This document shows positions 15,996-24,482 of a stretch of 64,000 nt of DNA, in pieces; the first letter of the stretch is position 1; each line of letters opens with the position of its first letter. Under the pieces are notes generated by a model. It had not been told where the DNA came from, ran no database searches, and was given only the letters and a program-made list of their open reading frames with translations. This stretch comes from CADCVQ01 sp038260305 (lineage in GTDB: Bacteria; Actinomycetota; Thermoleophilia; Solirubrobacterales; Solirubrobacteraceae). Both the position numbers and the translations under genes were made by a program. The stretch is taken from positions 131,177-195,176 of the forward strand of contig JBBSNY010000003.1 in assembly GCA_038260305.1 (NCBI GenBank), given 5' to 3'.

Positions 15996-17330
15996 TTGTT
16001 CGACACGCTCTCAGAGAAGCTCCAGGCGACGCTCTCCGACGTCCGCTCGCGCGGGACGCTCACCGAGGCCGACGTCAACGCCGCGATGCGCGAGATCCGT
16101 CTCGCGCTGCTCGAGGCGGACGTGAACTTCAAGGTCGTCAAGTCGTTCACGACGACCGTCAAGGAGCGCTGTCTGGGCTCCGACGTGCTTGGCCAGTTGA
16201 ACCCCGGCCAGCAGGTCGTGAAGATCGTCAACGAGGAGCTGACGGCGTTGATGGGCGGCTCGAGCGCGGGAATCGCGTTCTCGTCGCGGCCGCCGACGGT
16301 CATCCTCATGGCCGGCCTGCAGGGTTCCGGCAAGACGACAGCGACCGCGAAGCTGGCGAAGTTCCTGATGAACGAGAACAGCTCGTCGGTCGCGCTCGCG
16401 GCGTGCGACGTCTACCGCCCGGCGGCGGTCGACCAGCTCGTCAAGGTCGGTGGCCAGGTCGGCGCGACGGTCTACGAGCAGGGCACCGATCGCGACCCGG
16501 TCGACATCGCGCGGTGGGCCCTCGATCAGGCCAAGCGCGACGGCAAGGACGTCCTGATCGTCGACACGGCGGGTCGCCTGCACATCGACGAGAAGCTCAT
16601 GAACGAGCTCGTCGCGATCCGCAAGGCGGTCAAGCCGACGACGGTGCTGCTCGTCGTCGACGCGATGACCGGCCAGGACGCCGTCAACGTCGCCGAGCAG
16701 TTCGCCAAGGCGGTCGCGTTCGATGGCGTGCTGATGTCCAAGCTCGACGGCGACGCCCGCGGTGGCGCCGCACTGTCGGTGAAGGCGGTCACGGGCAAGC
16801 CGATCCTGTTCGCCTCCACCGGCGAGAAGCTCGACCAGTTCGAGCGCTTCCATCCCGATCGCATGGCGCAGCGGATCCTCGGCATGGGCGACGTGCTGTC
16901 GTTCATCGAGAAGGCCGAGGCGCAGATCGACGAGGACGAGGCGAAGGAGCTCGAGCGCAAGCTGCGCCGCAACGAGTTCACGTTCGAGGACTTCCTGTCG
17001 CAGCTGAAGATGATGCGCAAGATGGGGCCGCTGCAATCGCTGCTGGGCATGATCCCGGGCTTTCAGGGCGCCGCGCTGAAGAACGTCAAGATCGACGAGC
17101 GCGAGCTCGACCGGCTCGAAGCGATCGTGCTGTCGATGACGGCTCTGGAGCGGCGGCGACCCGATCTCATCAAGGGATCGCGGCGCCTGCGGATCGCGCG
17201 CGGGTCCGGCACGACGGTGCAGCAGGTCAACCAGCTCGTCAAACAGTTCGGTCAGATGCAGAAGATGATGAAGCAGATCAGCAAGGGCAAGATGCCGGAC
17301 CTCCAGGCAATGATGCGCCAGGGGCGGTAG
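15996..17330 (+). CDS. ffh: Signal recognition particle protein Ffh
   Basis: 444 residues. N domain (1-85), G domain with GLQGSGKTTATAKLA, DVYRPAAVDQL, DTAGRLHIDEKLM and SKLDGDARGG, and a methionine-rich M domain (from about 300) with MMRKMGPLQSLLGMIPG and QMQKMMKQISKGKMPDLQAM that binds 4.5S RNA and signal peptides. The protein starts with TTG; TAGACT (15981-15986) lies 9 nt upstream and no Shine-Dalgarno is seen, so the mRNA is probably leaderless with a TTG start. It heads the ffh-rpsP-khpA-rimM-trmD-rplS series. Confidence 0.95.
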   Translation: MFDTLSEKLQATLSDVRSRGTLTEADVNAAMREIRLALLEADVNFKVVKSFTTTVKERCLGSDVLGQLNPGQQVVKIVNEELTALMGGSSAGIAFSSRPPTVILMAGLQGSGKTTATAKLAKFLMNENSSSVALAACDVYRPAAVDQLVKVGGQVGATVYEQGTDRDPVDIARWALDQAKRDGKDVLIVDTAGRLHIDEKLMNELVAIRKAVKPTTVLLVVDAMTGQDAVNVAEQFAKAVAFDGVLMSKLDGDARGGAALSVKAVTGKPILFASTGEKLDQFERFHPDRMAQRILGMGDVLSFIEKAEAQIDEDEAKELERKLRRNEFTFEDFLSQLKMMRKMGPLQSLLGMIPGFQGAALKNVKIDERELDRLEAIVLSMTALERRRPDLIKGSRRLRIARGSGTTVQQVNQLVKQFGQMQKMMKQISKGKMPDLQAMMRQGR

Positions 17331-17340
17331 GCTGGGTGCA

Positions 17341-17583
17341 ATGGCTGTTCGACTGAGACTCACCCGTGTGGGTGGCAAGAAGGATCCGATCTGGCGCATC
17401 GTCGTCGCTGATCAACGCTCGCCGCGCGATGGTCGCGTCATCGAGACGATCGGCCACTACAACGCGCAGACTGAACCATCGACGATTCGCGTCGACGAAG
17501 ACCGTGCCCGCCATTGGCTCGACCGCGGTGCACAACCGTCGGACCAGGTGCGCAAGCTGTTGCGCATCCAGGGCATCTCCTAG
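17341..17583 (+). CDS. rpsP: 30S ribosomal protein S16
   Basis: 80 residues, MAVRLRLTRVGGKKDPIWRI at the N terminus, the universal S16 signature, followed by GRVIETIGHYN and AQPSDQVRKLL. It is needed for 30S assembly. TAGGCT (17328-17333), 7 nt before the ATG, overlaps the ffh stop codon, so rpsP appears to have its own leaderless promoter in addition to read-through from ffh. Confidence 0.96.
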   Translation: MAVRLRLTRVGGKKDPIWRIVVADQRSPRDGRVIETIGHYNAQTEPSTIRVDEDRARHWLDRGAQPSDQVRKLLRIQGIS

Positions 17584-17596
17584 CTCCCGCGCATCC

Positions 17597-17830
17597 GTGC
17601 AGGAGCTGCTCGAGTACCTCGCGCGGGCCCTGGTGGACGATCCTGATGCCGTCCGTGTCGAGTCTTTCGACGAGGACGACGGCAGCGTCGTCCTCGAGTT
17701 GTCCGTCGGCGAGAACGATTACGGCAAGGTCATCGGGCGCGGCGGACGGACCGCCAACGCGCTGCGGACGGTGTTGAAGGCCGCCGCCGTCAAGGAGCAG
17801 CGCCGGGTCTTCGTCGACATCGTGGATTGA
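17597..17830 (+). CDS. khpA: KH-domain RNA-binding protein KhpA
   Basis: 77 residues from a GTG at 17597. A single KH domain carries the hallmark loop KVIGRGGRTANALRTVL (GxxG = GRGG). In other bacteria KhpA works with KhpB on mRNA and sRNA and affects cell-wall synthesis, and it is regularly encoded between rpsP and rimM, as here. The frame is open further upstream inside rpsP, but the GTG start gives the normal family length. Confidence 0.92.
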   Translation: MQELLEYLARALVDDPDAVRVESFDEDDGSVVLELSVGENDYGKVIGRGGRTANALRTVLKAAAVKEQRRVFVDIVD

Positions 17831-17833
17831 CCG

Positions 17834-18361
17834 GTGGCGGCGCCGTCGGACGTGCTGCACGCGGGCCGGGTCGGGCGCCCGCACGGACTCGACGGCTCGT
17901 TCTACGTCACGCGGCCACCGCGAGCGGCACTGCTCGTGCTCGGCGGCGAGGTTCGCATCGACTCGACGTGGCGCGAGATCGTGCGTCGCTCGGGCACCGA
18001 CGATCGCCCGATCCTGCGCCTGCGCGGCATCGACGACCGTCCCGGCCTCGAGGCGCTGCGCGGCGAAGATCTGTTCGTCGCGCGAACGGCCGCCCCGACG
18101 CTCGAGGCCGACGAGTACTGGGCGGAGGATCTGCACGGCTGCCGCGTCGTGTCCGCCGACGGACACGAGCTGGGGGTCGTCGAGGGGTTACGGGCGCTGC
18201 CGTCGTGCGAGGTGCTCGAGGTCGGCGAGCTGCTCGTGCCGATGGTCGGCGATGCCGTGCGTTCGGTCGACGTGACGGCGCGCCGGATCGTCGTCGACGC
18301 GGACTTCCTCGGGATCGATCGGGACGGTCCGCCGGCGGCCGGCGACGCGCCGCGAGGCTGA
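17834..18361 (+). CDS. rimM: Ribosome maturation factor RimM
   Basis: 175 residues. N-terminal beta-barrel with AGRVGRPHGLDGSFYV (family pattern GxxxGxhGhxGxh) and a C-terminal PRC-barrel domain with YWAEDLHGCRVV and LLVPMVGDAVRSVDV. It assists 16S 3'-domain maturation with S19. GTG start 3 bases after khpA. Its TGA stop is in the same reading frame as the downstream trmD, with only one codon between the stop and the presumed trmD CTG start. Confidence 0.92.
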   Translation: MAAPSDVLHAGRVGRPHGLDGSFYVTRPPRAALLVLGGEVRIDSTWREIVRRSGTDDRPILRLRGIDDRPGLEALRGEDLFVARTAAPTLEADEYWAEDLHGCRVVSADGHELGVVEGLRALPSCEVLEVGELLVPMVGDAVRSVDVTARRIVVDADFLGIDRDGPPAAGDAPRG

Positions 18362-18364
18362 GCC

Positions 18365-19054
18365 CTGCGCCTCGACGTCGTCACGCTGTTTCCCGACTGG
18401 TTCGACTGGTTCTCGTCGCAGCGCCATGTCTCGAATGCGCTCGCCGTGGGGCACGAGCTGCGGACGCTCGACCTGCGCGAGCACACGCCGCTGAGCGGCG
18501 GCCAGGTCGACGACACGCCGTTCGGCGGCGGGGCGGGCATGCTGCTTCGCGTCGACGTGATGGACGCCGCGCTGCGGGCCTTCTACGGCATCGATCCCGT
18601 CGACCTGCGCCGCCGGCGGCGGGTGATCGCGCTGACGCCGTCGGGGCGGCTGCTCGACGACCGGCTCGTCGACGAGCTCGCGCAGGAGCCCGACGTGACG
18701 CTGTTGTGCGGACGCTACGAGGGCTTCGACGAGCGCATCGTCGAGCACTTCGCCAGCGATGCGGTGTCGATCGGGCGCTACGTGCTGGCCGGTGGCGAGT
18801 TGGCGGCGATGGTCGTCTGCGACGCGATCCTGCGCAAGCTGCCCGGGTCGCTGGGGCACAGTGCCTCCGCCGGCGAGGAGTCCTACTCGGTCGCGCTCGA
18901 GGGACGGCCGGAGTACCCGCACTACACGCGCCCCGCCGACTACCGCGGCTGGAGGGTCCCGGACGTGCTGCTGTCGGGCCATCACGAACAGATCCGCAGC
19001 TGGCGCGAGCAGCGCTCGCGCGAGCGCGCCGAGGGCGGCAGCACCCCGCAGTAG
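18365..19054 (+). CDS. trmD: tRNA (guanine-N1)-methyltransferase TrmD, CTG start
   Basis: 229 residues. TrmD methylates G37 of tRNAs reading CNN codons; the SAM site is in the trefoil-knot fold. Signatures: LRLDVVTLFPDWF at the N terminus, DDTPFGGGAGML, LCGRYEGFDERI, SIGRYVLAGGELA and EYPHYTRP. The universally conserved N terminus starts at CTG 18365; no ATG, GTG or TTG is in frame until a GTG at 18446, which would remove the first strand. CTG initiation coupled to the rimM stop is therefore the best reading. Because both genes share a frame, read-through of the rimM TGA giving a fusion is the main alternative. Confidence 0.92.
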   Translation: MRLDVVTLFPDWFDWFSSQRHVSNALAVGHELRTLDLREHTPLSGGQVDDTPFGGGAGMLLRVDVMDAALRAFYGIDPVDLRRRRRVIALTPSGRLLDDRLVDELAQEPDVTLLCGRYEGFDERIVEHFASDAVSIGRYVLAGGELAAMVVCDAILRKLPGSLGHSASAGEESYSVALEGRPEYPHYTRPADYRGWRVPDVLLSGHHEQIRSWREQRSRERAEGGSTPQ

Positions 19055-19120
19055 AGGCTCCGCTACCATCTGCCCTGCGGCGCTGCCACCCCTTCGTTCG
19101 CGCCCCTCTCTTCGCTTCTT

Positions 19121-19615
19121 ATGTCCTCAGTCATCGAAAGTCTCGAGCGCGCTCAGCTGCGCCGCGTCCCGTCATTTCAGGCGGGCGACCGCCTACGCGT
19201 CCACTTCCAGGTCGTCGAGGGCACGCGCAAGCGCACCCAGGTGTTCGAGGGCGTCGTCATCAAGCGCCAGGGTCACGGAGTTCGCGAGACCTTCACCGTG
19301 CGCAAGCAGTCCTTCGGCGTTGGCGTCGAGCGCACGTTCCCGGTGCACTCGCCGAAGATCGAGAAGATCGAGGTCGCCGCTCGCGGTGACGTTCGGCGGG
19401 CGAAGCTCTACTACCTACGTGATCGCGTCGGTAAGCGCGCTCGGGTCCGTGAGCGCCGCTACACCGGTCCGGAGGAGCGTGTCGTGCCCGGGCTTCTTCA
19501 CGATCCCGCCGAGCTGGCCGCGGCCACCGACGCGACCGGCGACACCCCCGCAGTAGCTGCCGGGTCCGCTGCCGGAGGCGAGGCCGCACAGGCCCCCACC
19601 GGCGAGCAGGCGTGA
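19121..19615 (+). CDS. rplS: 50S ribosomal protein L19 with C-terminal extension
   Basis: 164 residues. The L19 core (1-115) has FQAGDRLRVHFQVVEG, RTQVFEGVVIKRQG, FTVRKQSFGVGVERTFPVHS and RRAKLYYLRDRVGK. A further 49 residues rich in Ala, Gly and Glu follow and are absent from most L19 proteins. TACCAT (19064-19069) marks a probable promoter about 51 nt upstream; the leader between is pyrimidine-rich (CCCCTCTCTTCGCTTCTT before the ATG) and has no Shine-Dalgarno. Overlaps lepB by GTGA. Confidence 0.94.
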   Translation: MSSVIESLERAQLRRVPSFQAGDRLRVHFQVVEGTRKRTQVFEGVVIKRQGHGVRETFTVRKQSFGVGVERTFPVHSPKIEKIEVAARGDVRRAKLYYLRDRVGKRARVRERRYTGPEERVVPGLLHDPAELAAATDATGDTPAVAAGSAAGGEAAQAPTGEQA

Positions 19616-20400
19616 CCCAGACCGGCTCCCCCGACGGCCCGGACGGGCCGCCAGACGTCGTACCAGCGGCCCCCGCGGGGTCGCAACCGAAGTCCGCCGC
19701 GCCGCCGTCCGGGAAGCGGGGGGCCGCGTCCGACGGCGCCAAGGGCAGCCGCCTCAAGCGCGGGGAGACGCCCGCAGCCGGCGGGCGCCGGCGCGGCAAG
19801 GGGAAGTCCGGTAAGAGCAACTCGCCGGTCGAGATCATCCTCATCGTCGCGGTCGCCCTGGGCCTCGCGCTCGGGATCCAGGCGTTCCTCGTCAAGCCGT
19901 ACCGGATCCCATCGGAGTCGATGCTGCCCACCCTCGTCATCGGGCAGCGGGTCCTCGTCAACCGCATCGGCAATCGCTTCGGCGACCCGCACGTCGGCGA
20001 CGTCACGGTCTTTCACCCACCCAGCGGTGCGGAGAACGCCAACGAGTGCGGCGTCCAGCACGCCGACAGCCAGCCCTGCCCGGCCCCGACCAAGTCGAAG
20101 GCCAGCGTGAACTTCATCAAGCGGATCGTCGCCGGGCCCGGGGACACGCTCGCGATCGTCGATGGCCATGCGATTCGCAACGGCAAGCGCCAGAAGGAGC
20201 CCTTCATCCTGCCCTGCGGCGGGGGCGACGAGTGCAACTTCCCCACGCCGATCAAGATCCCGCCCAACCACTACTTCATGATGGGCGACAACCGTGGCGC
20301 CTCCGACGACAGTCGCTACTGGGGCCCCGTCCCGCGCGACTGGATCATCGGCAACGCCTTCTCGACGTACTGGCCACCAAAGCGCATCGGGCTGCTGTAG
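19612..20400 (+). CDS. lepB: Signal peptidase I
   Basis: 262 residues. A long disordered, basic N terminus (1-72) precedes one membrane helix (about 73-93), and the catalytic domain lies outside. Family boxes are present: PSESMLPTL with the nucleophilic serine, VLVNRIGNRF, FIKRIVAGPGD with the general-base lysine, and MMGDNRGASDDSRYWGPVP. It removes signal peptides from exported preproteins. GTG start coupled to rplS. An 87-bp stretch matching its last boxes is repeated 214 bp downstream, in the 5' part of rnhB. Confidence 0.94.
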   Translation: MTQTGSPDGPDGPPDVVPAAPAGSQPKSAAPPSGKRGAASDGAKGSRLKRGETPAAGGRRRGKGKSGKSNSPVEIILIVAVALGLALGIQAFLVKPYRIPSESMLPTLVIGQRVLVNRIGNRFGDPHVGDVTVFHPPSGAENANECGVQHADSQPCPAPTKSKASVNFIKRIVAGPGDTLAIVDGHAIRNGKRQKEPFILPCGGGDECNFPTPIKIPPNHYFMMGDNRGASDDSRYWGPVPRDWIIGNAFSTYWPPKRIGLL

Positions 20401-20412
20401 GAGCCCGTCGAG

Positions 20413-20429
20413 ACGTCGCGCCGCGACGT
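20413..20429 (+). terminator. Inverted repeat after lepB, possible terminator
   Basis: ACGTCGCG and its complement separated by one base, which folds as a 6-bp stem with a 5-nt loop, 13 bases after the lepB stop. No T tract follows. It could terminate part of the upstream transcript. Confidence 0.35.
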
Positions 20430-20470
20430 TCCCAACAGACTCCGAGCCCGCCGCTCGCCGCCGCGACCCC

Positions 20471-20557
20471 GTTCCGCCCGGTCGCTGCTTCATGATGGGC
20501 CCCGACCGTGAAGCCCTCGACGACAGCCGCGTCCGACGCCGCATCCCGCGCGGCCGC
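20471..20557 (+). pseudogene. Degenerate duplicate of the lepB catalytic boxes
   Basis: In the frame of a short open stretch, this segment reads VPPGRCFMMGPDREALDDSR and then RIPRGR. It aligns without gaps to lepB 20257-20343 (IPPNHYFMMGDNRGASDDSR, then VPRDW), with identical runs such as CTTCATGATGGGC and CGACGACAG. The offset is exactly 214 bp. The rest of the signal peptidase is missing, and the segment runs into the start region of rnhB. I interpret it as a decayed tandem duplication. Confidence 0.6.
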
Positions 20558-21254
20558 CGCGACGCCGACTGAGGGCGCCGCGCGACGCCGCAAGGCGGCT
20601 GCAACCCGTAGGCGCACGAGCGGACGACGACTGTTCGCGTACGACCGACGGATCGGCGTGCGCTGGGTGGCGGGCGCCGACGAAGCCGGGCGCGGCTGCC
20701 TCGCCGGCCCGCTGGTCGCCGCCGCCGTGCTGTTCGACACCCAATCGCTGACGACGCGCGAGCTGCGTGCGTTGAGCCGGCTCAACGACTCCAAGCAGCA
20801 CTCTATGGAGGTCCGGGAGGAGCTGTTTCCGATCGTCCTGCGCACCGCCGCCAAGGTCTGTGTCGTGTCGCGCTGCGCCCGCGGCATTGACGATCGAGGC
20901 CTGCACAAGACGAACCTCGCGGCCCTGCGCGACGCGCTGCTCGGCGTCGCGCGGCCCGGATGCATCTGCCTGTCGGACGGCTTTGCGGTCGCCGACGTCG
21001 GCTTCGAGCAGCGGGCGATCGTCGAGGGCGACGCGACGTCGGCGGCGATCGCCGCCGCCTCGATCGTCGCGAAGGTCACGCGCGATCGCTACATGCATCG
21101 CGCCGATGCGCTGCACCCTGGTTGGGAGTTCGCGGCGCACGTCGGCTACTCGACGCCGGAGCACCGCGATGCCATCCAGCGGCTCGGCGTGTCGCCGCTG
21201 CATCGCCTGAGCTTCCAGTCGACCGCCTACCAGCAGCTCGCTTTGCCGTCGTAG
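20508..21254 (+). CDS. rnhB: Ribonuclease HII
   Basis: 248 residues. After an Ala/Arg/Thr-rich N-terminal extension of about 48 residues, the RNase HII domain starts at VAGADEAGRGCLAGPLVAAAVL, whose D and E are two of the catalytic residues; the others lie in LSDGFAV and DATSAAIAAASIVAKVTRD. It cleaves RNA in RNA-DNA hybrids, including single ribonucleotides in DNA. The GTG at 20508 gives the long form. The extension is encoded by DNA that overlaps the lepB duplicate in another frame, so the true start may be further in, although no obvious ATG with a ribosome site is present before the domain. Confidence 0.9.
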   Translation: MKPSTTAASDAASRAAAATPTEGAARRRKAAATRRRTSGRRLFAYDRRIGVRWVAGADEAGRGCLAGPLVAAAVLFDTQSLTTRELRALSRLNDSKQHSMEVREELFPIVLRTAAKVCVVSRCARGIDDRGLHKTNLAALRDALLGVARPGCICLSDGFAVADVGFEQRAIVEGDATSAAIAAASIVAKVTRDRYMHRADALHPGWEFAAHVGYSTPEHRDAIQRLGVSPLHRLSFQSTAYQQLALPS

Positions 21255-21309
21255 CAGCGGCGCTCGGCACAGCGGCGATCGCCGGGGCACGCGCGCTTGC
21301 GCGAGCACG

Positions 21310-21684
21310 TCAGAACGCCCCCTCGAGGTGGTCCAGGCGCGCGAGCCGGCCGCGCCGGTCGACCGTCACGCCGACGACATCGAAGCGCAGATCGCTCGAT
21401 CGGGGACGATCTTCGCTCTCGACGAGCCACGCCGCCGCCATGCGGCGGACCTGGCGCTGTTTGCGCGGTGACACGGACTCGAGGGCCGATCCGGCGCTCG
21501 CATCGATCCGGCGCGCCTTGACCTCGACGAAGACGATCGTGGCGTCGTCGCAGACGATGAGATCGAGCTCGCCGAAGCGTGTGCGGTGGTTGCGCGCGAG
21601 GACGTGGTAGCCGAGGCGCTCGAGATGCTCGCGTGCAAGATCCTCGCCGAGGCGGCCGAGGTGCTGGCGCAGATCGCTGGACAT
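21310..21684 (-). CDS. UPF0102 / YraN-family endonuclease-fold protein
   Basis: 124 residues with GRLGEDLAREHLERLGYHVLARN, FGELDLIVCDDATIVFVEVKAR and the later RKQRQVRRMAAAWL. The E-x(n)-D-x(n)-ExK pattern (GELD ... VEVK) is that of the restriction-endonuclease-like fold. The family commonly sits beside rnhB and comM, as here, and its role is not settled. The ATG at 21684 is chosen: TAGCGT (21692-21697, opposite strand) is 7 nt upstream. It is convergent with rnhB and divergent from comM. Confidence 0.9.
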   Translation of the reverse strand: MSSDLRQHLGRLGEDLAREHLERLGYHVLARNHRTRFGELDLIVCDDATIVFVEVKARRIDASAGSALESVSPRKQRQVRRMAAAWLVESEDRPRSSDLRFDVVGVTVDRRGRLARLDHLEGAF

Positions 21685-21861
21685 GGCGCGGACGCTAGGC
21701 GGATCGGTGTGCCGTGACAGCACGTCTTTGCAACAACTCTGCGCAGAAACCGACCCGGCTTTGCGTGCTGCCAAGCGCGCCGCGAAGGCGTTACACGGTC
21801 GCGTGCAATTCGTGACGAATGGGTGCTGTTTCGTCACACTCGGCGCCGTAGCTTGCGGCCG

Positions 21862-23391
21862 GTGCTCGCCCGAGTCGCCACGTTCGCCATCGACGGTCTC
21901 TCCTCCTGTCCGATCACGGTCGAGGTCGATCTGCGCAGCGGCCTGCCGGCGTTCACGATCGTCGGGCGGGGCGATGCGGCGGTCCGCGAGTCCCGTGAGC
22001 GCGTCCATGCCGCGCTTCTGAACTCCGGCTTCGCCTTCCCGCAGCGACGGATCACCGTGAACCTCGCCCCGGCGCATCTACGCAAGGTCGGCCCGGGGTT
22101 CGACCTGGCCACCGCGTGCGGGCTGCTTGCCGCATCCGAACAGGTACCGGCGTCCGGGCTCGATCGCTGGGCGGTGTTCGGTGAGCTGTCGCTGAGCGGC
22201 GATCTGCGCCACTGTCGCGGCGTACTCGCGGTCGCCCAGGGTGCGCGCGAAGCCGGCATCGCCGGGCTCATCGTGCCGCGCGAGTGCGTCCGCGAGGCGT
22301 CGCTCGTGGAGGGTCTCGTCGTAGCCGGCGTCGGAACCCTCGGCGAGGTCGCGGCGATCCTGCGCGGAGGACGACCGGCCGAGCTTCCGCCGGTCTCCTG
22401 CGTGCCACAGGGCAGCGCCGACGAGGGCGATCACCCCGACCTCGCGGACGTGCGCGGACAGGCGCTCGCGATCCGCGCCCTGACGATCGCCGCCGCCGGC
22501 GCCCACAACCTCCTGCTGTCCGGTCCGCCTGGGACCGGCAAGACGATGCTCGCGTGCCGCCTGCCGTCGATCCTGCCACCGCTGACGCGCGCCGAGGCGA
22601 TCACGGTGACGCGGATCCACAGCATCGCGGGCCGATCTGCGGGCGGGGCCCTGATCGCACAGCGACCGCTGCGGGCGCCGCACCACACGATCTCGGCGTC
22701 CGGGCTCGTCGGCGGCGGGACCGCGCCGAGCCCCGGCGAGGCGAGCCTCGCGCATCACGGGGTGCTCTTCCTCGACGAGCTCTCGGAGTTCAACCGCGCG
22801 GCGCTTGAGGCCCTGCGCCAGCCGCTCGAGGACGGCGTCGTGGCGATCGTGCGCGGACAGCGCACGGTGATCTTCCCGACGCGCTTTCAGCTCGTAGCGT
22901 CCACGAACCCGTGTCCGTGCGGGCTCGCGGGAACCGACCGCTGCCGCTGCACCGAGGGCGACATCGCGCGACACCGGCGCAGGCTCAGCGGCCCGCTGCT
23001 TGATCGCATGGACCTGCTCGTGGACGTCGCGCGGCCGAAGGCGGAGGAGCTCGAGGCGACGGCGCTGACGTCGTCGGCCGCGGTCGCCGACGAAGTGCGC
23101 GAGGCACGCGAGCGCCAGTCCGTGCGCCTGTCGGGCACGGGCCTCGGTGCGAACGCCGAGATGTCGGCTCGTCACGTGCGCGACCTCGTGGGCGCGGACG
23201 GCGCCGCCCACGAAGCACTCCGTCGCGCCTATCAGGAGGGCACGCTCAGCGCCCGCGGACACCAGCGCATCTTGCGCGTAGCGCGGACGGTCGCCGACCT
23301 CGATGGGAGCGAGCGCGTGCGCGCCGTGCACGTCAACGAGGCCCTGGCGTTGCGTCAGGACGAGATCCTCGACCGGGGCCTCGCGGCGTGA
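21862..23391 (+). CDS. comM: ComM/YifB-family Mg-chelatase-like AAA+ ATPase
   Basis: 509 residues. The N-terminal Lon-like domain (1-170) starts VLARVATFAIDGLSSCPITV. The AAA+ core has Walker A SGPPGTGKTMLACRLPSIL, Walker B GVLFLDELSEF and sensor motif STNPCPCG. A helical C-terminal domain ends RTVADLDGSERV. ComM is a helicase that promotes branch migration during integration of transformed DNA. GTG 21862 fits the family N terminus, with TAGCTT (21849-21854) 7 nt upstream. It overlaps dprA by GTGA; the pairing with dprA supports a natural-transformation or recombination role. Confidence 0.92.
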   Translation: MLARVATFAIDGLSSCPITVEVDLRSGLPAFTIVGRGDAAVRESRERVHAALLNSGFAFPQRRITVNLAPAHLRKVGPGFDLATACGLLAASEQVPASGLDRWAVFGELSLSGDLRHCRGVLAVAQGAREAGIAGLIVPRECVREASLVEGLVVAGVGTLGEVAAILRGGRPAELPPVSCVPQGSADEGDHPDLADVRGQALAIRALTIAAAGAHNLLLSGPPGTGKTMLACRLPSILPPLTRAEAITVTRIHSIAGRSAGGALIAQRPLRAPHHTISASGLVGGGTAPSPGEASLAHHGVLFLDELSEFNRAALEALRQPLEDGVVAIVRGQRTVIFPTRFQLVASTNPCPCGLAGTDRCRCTEGDIARHRRRLSGPLLDRMDLLVDVARPKAEELEATALTSSAAVADEVREARERQSVRLSGTGLGANAEMSARHVRDLVGADGAAHEALRRAYQEGTLSARGHQRILRVARTVADLDGSERVRAVHVNEALALRQDEILDRGLAA

Positions 23392-24482
23392 GCGCCTGCG
23401 ACGGGTGTCTGCGCCGCAGCGCGCTCGTGGCGTGGCTGGCGGCGCACGTCGAGCGGGCGCGGCGCAACCGCCGCCACATCTCCGAACTGCTCGCGCTCAG
23501 CGATGCCTGCCTGCTCGAGGCCCTGGGCGGTGAGCGCCGCGTGGCACTCGAGCGCGCGTACAAGGCGTTCGACGCGAGGATCGCGCGGCAGCAGGTCGCC
23601 GCTGCCGGGCTCGTCGTCGTCTGTCGCCACGACGCCGGGTACCCCGCTCGGCTGGCGCAGTCGGCCGACGCGCCCGCCGTGCTGCATATCGCGGGCGACC
23701 CGTCGCTGTTGGCCGCGTTGCGCAGCGAGGACCGCCCCGCGGTCGCCGTCGTCGGCGCCCGACGCGCCGGTCCGGACGGCCTCGAGGTCGCCCGCGGTCT
23801 CGGGCGTGGGCTCGCCGCCGCCGGGGTCACCGTGGTCAGCGGGATGGCCCTCGGGATCGACTCGGCTGCTCACGCCGGGGCGCTCGAGGTCGGCGGCCCG
23901 ACGATCAGCGTGCTGGCGAGCGGCGCCGATGTGCCGTATCCGCCCAGCAAGCGCGTCCTCTATCGGTCGCTCGTTCGCACGCAGGCCGTCGTGTCCGAGA
24001 TGCCGCCCGGCTTCCGGCCGTTTCGCTGGTGCTTTCCCGCGCGCAACCGCACGATTGCGGGGCTCGCGTCGCTGACGATCGTCGTCGAGGCGACCGAGCG
24101 CTCGGGCTCGCTCATCACGGCGGAGCTCGCTCAGGACCTCGGTCGAGCGGTCGGTGCGGGGCCCGGGCCGGTGACCGCGCCGCGCGCCGCCGGCTCCAAC
24201 GCCCTGCTGCGCGACGGAGCGCTCGTCATCCGCGGCGCCCAGGACGCGCTCGACGAGGTCCTCGGGATCGGCGTCGCGACGGCCCTCTCGGGTCCGCGCA
24301 GCGACGAGCTCGAGGGGTCACTGCGCGCGCTCCTGCTCCGCGTCGAGAACGGCAGCGACACGGTCGGCGAGCTCGCGACCACGCCGGCCGAGGCGCAGTC
24401 GGCGCTCGCCGGGCTCGCCGAGCTCGAGCTGCGCGGATTCCTGCGCCGCGGCCCCGGAGGGCGCTATGCGCGGCGCGTCTAG
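23388..24482 (+). CDS. dprA: DNA processing protein DprA
   Basis: 364 residues. The N-terminal third is divergent. The Rossmann-like DprA domain (about 100-300) has VAVVGARRAGPDGLEVA, VVSGMALGIDSAAHAGALE, TISVLASGADVPYPP and FPARNRTIAGLA, and a winged-helix-like C terminus follows. DprA loads RecA on incoming single-stranded DNA. The motif near residue 260 reads GPVTAPRAAGSNALLRDGA, close to the family form. Translationally coupled to comM. Confidence 0.92.
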   Translation: MSACDGCLRRSALVAWLAAHVERARRNRRHISELLALSDACLLEALGGERRVALERAYKAFDARIARQQVAAAGLVVVCRHDAGYPARLAQSADAPAVLHIAGDPSLLAALRSEDRPAVAVVGARRAGPDGLEVARGLGRGLAAAGVTVVSGMALGIDSAAHAGALEVGGPTISVLASGADVPYPPSKRVLYRSLVRTQAVVSEMPPGFRPFRWCFPARNRTIAGLASLTIVVEATERSGSLITAELAQDLGRAVGAGPGPVTAPRAAGSNALLRDGALVIRGAQDALDEVLGIGVATALSGPRSDELEGSLRALLLRVENGSDTVGELATTPAEAQSALAGLAELELRGFLRRGPGGRYARRV

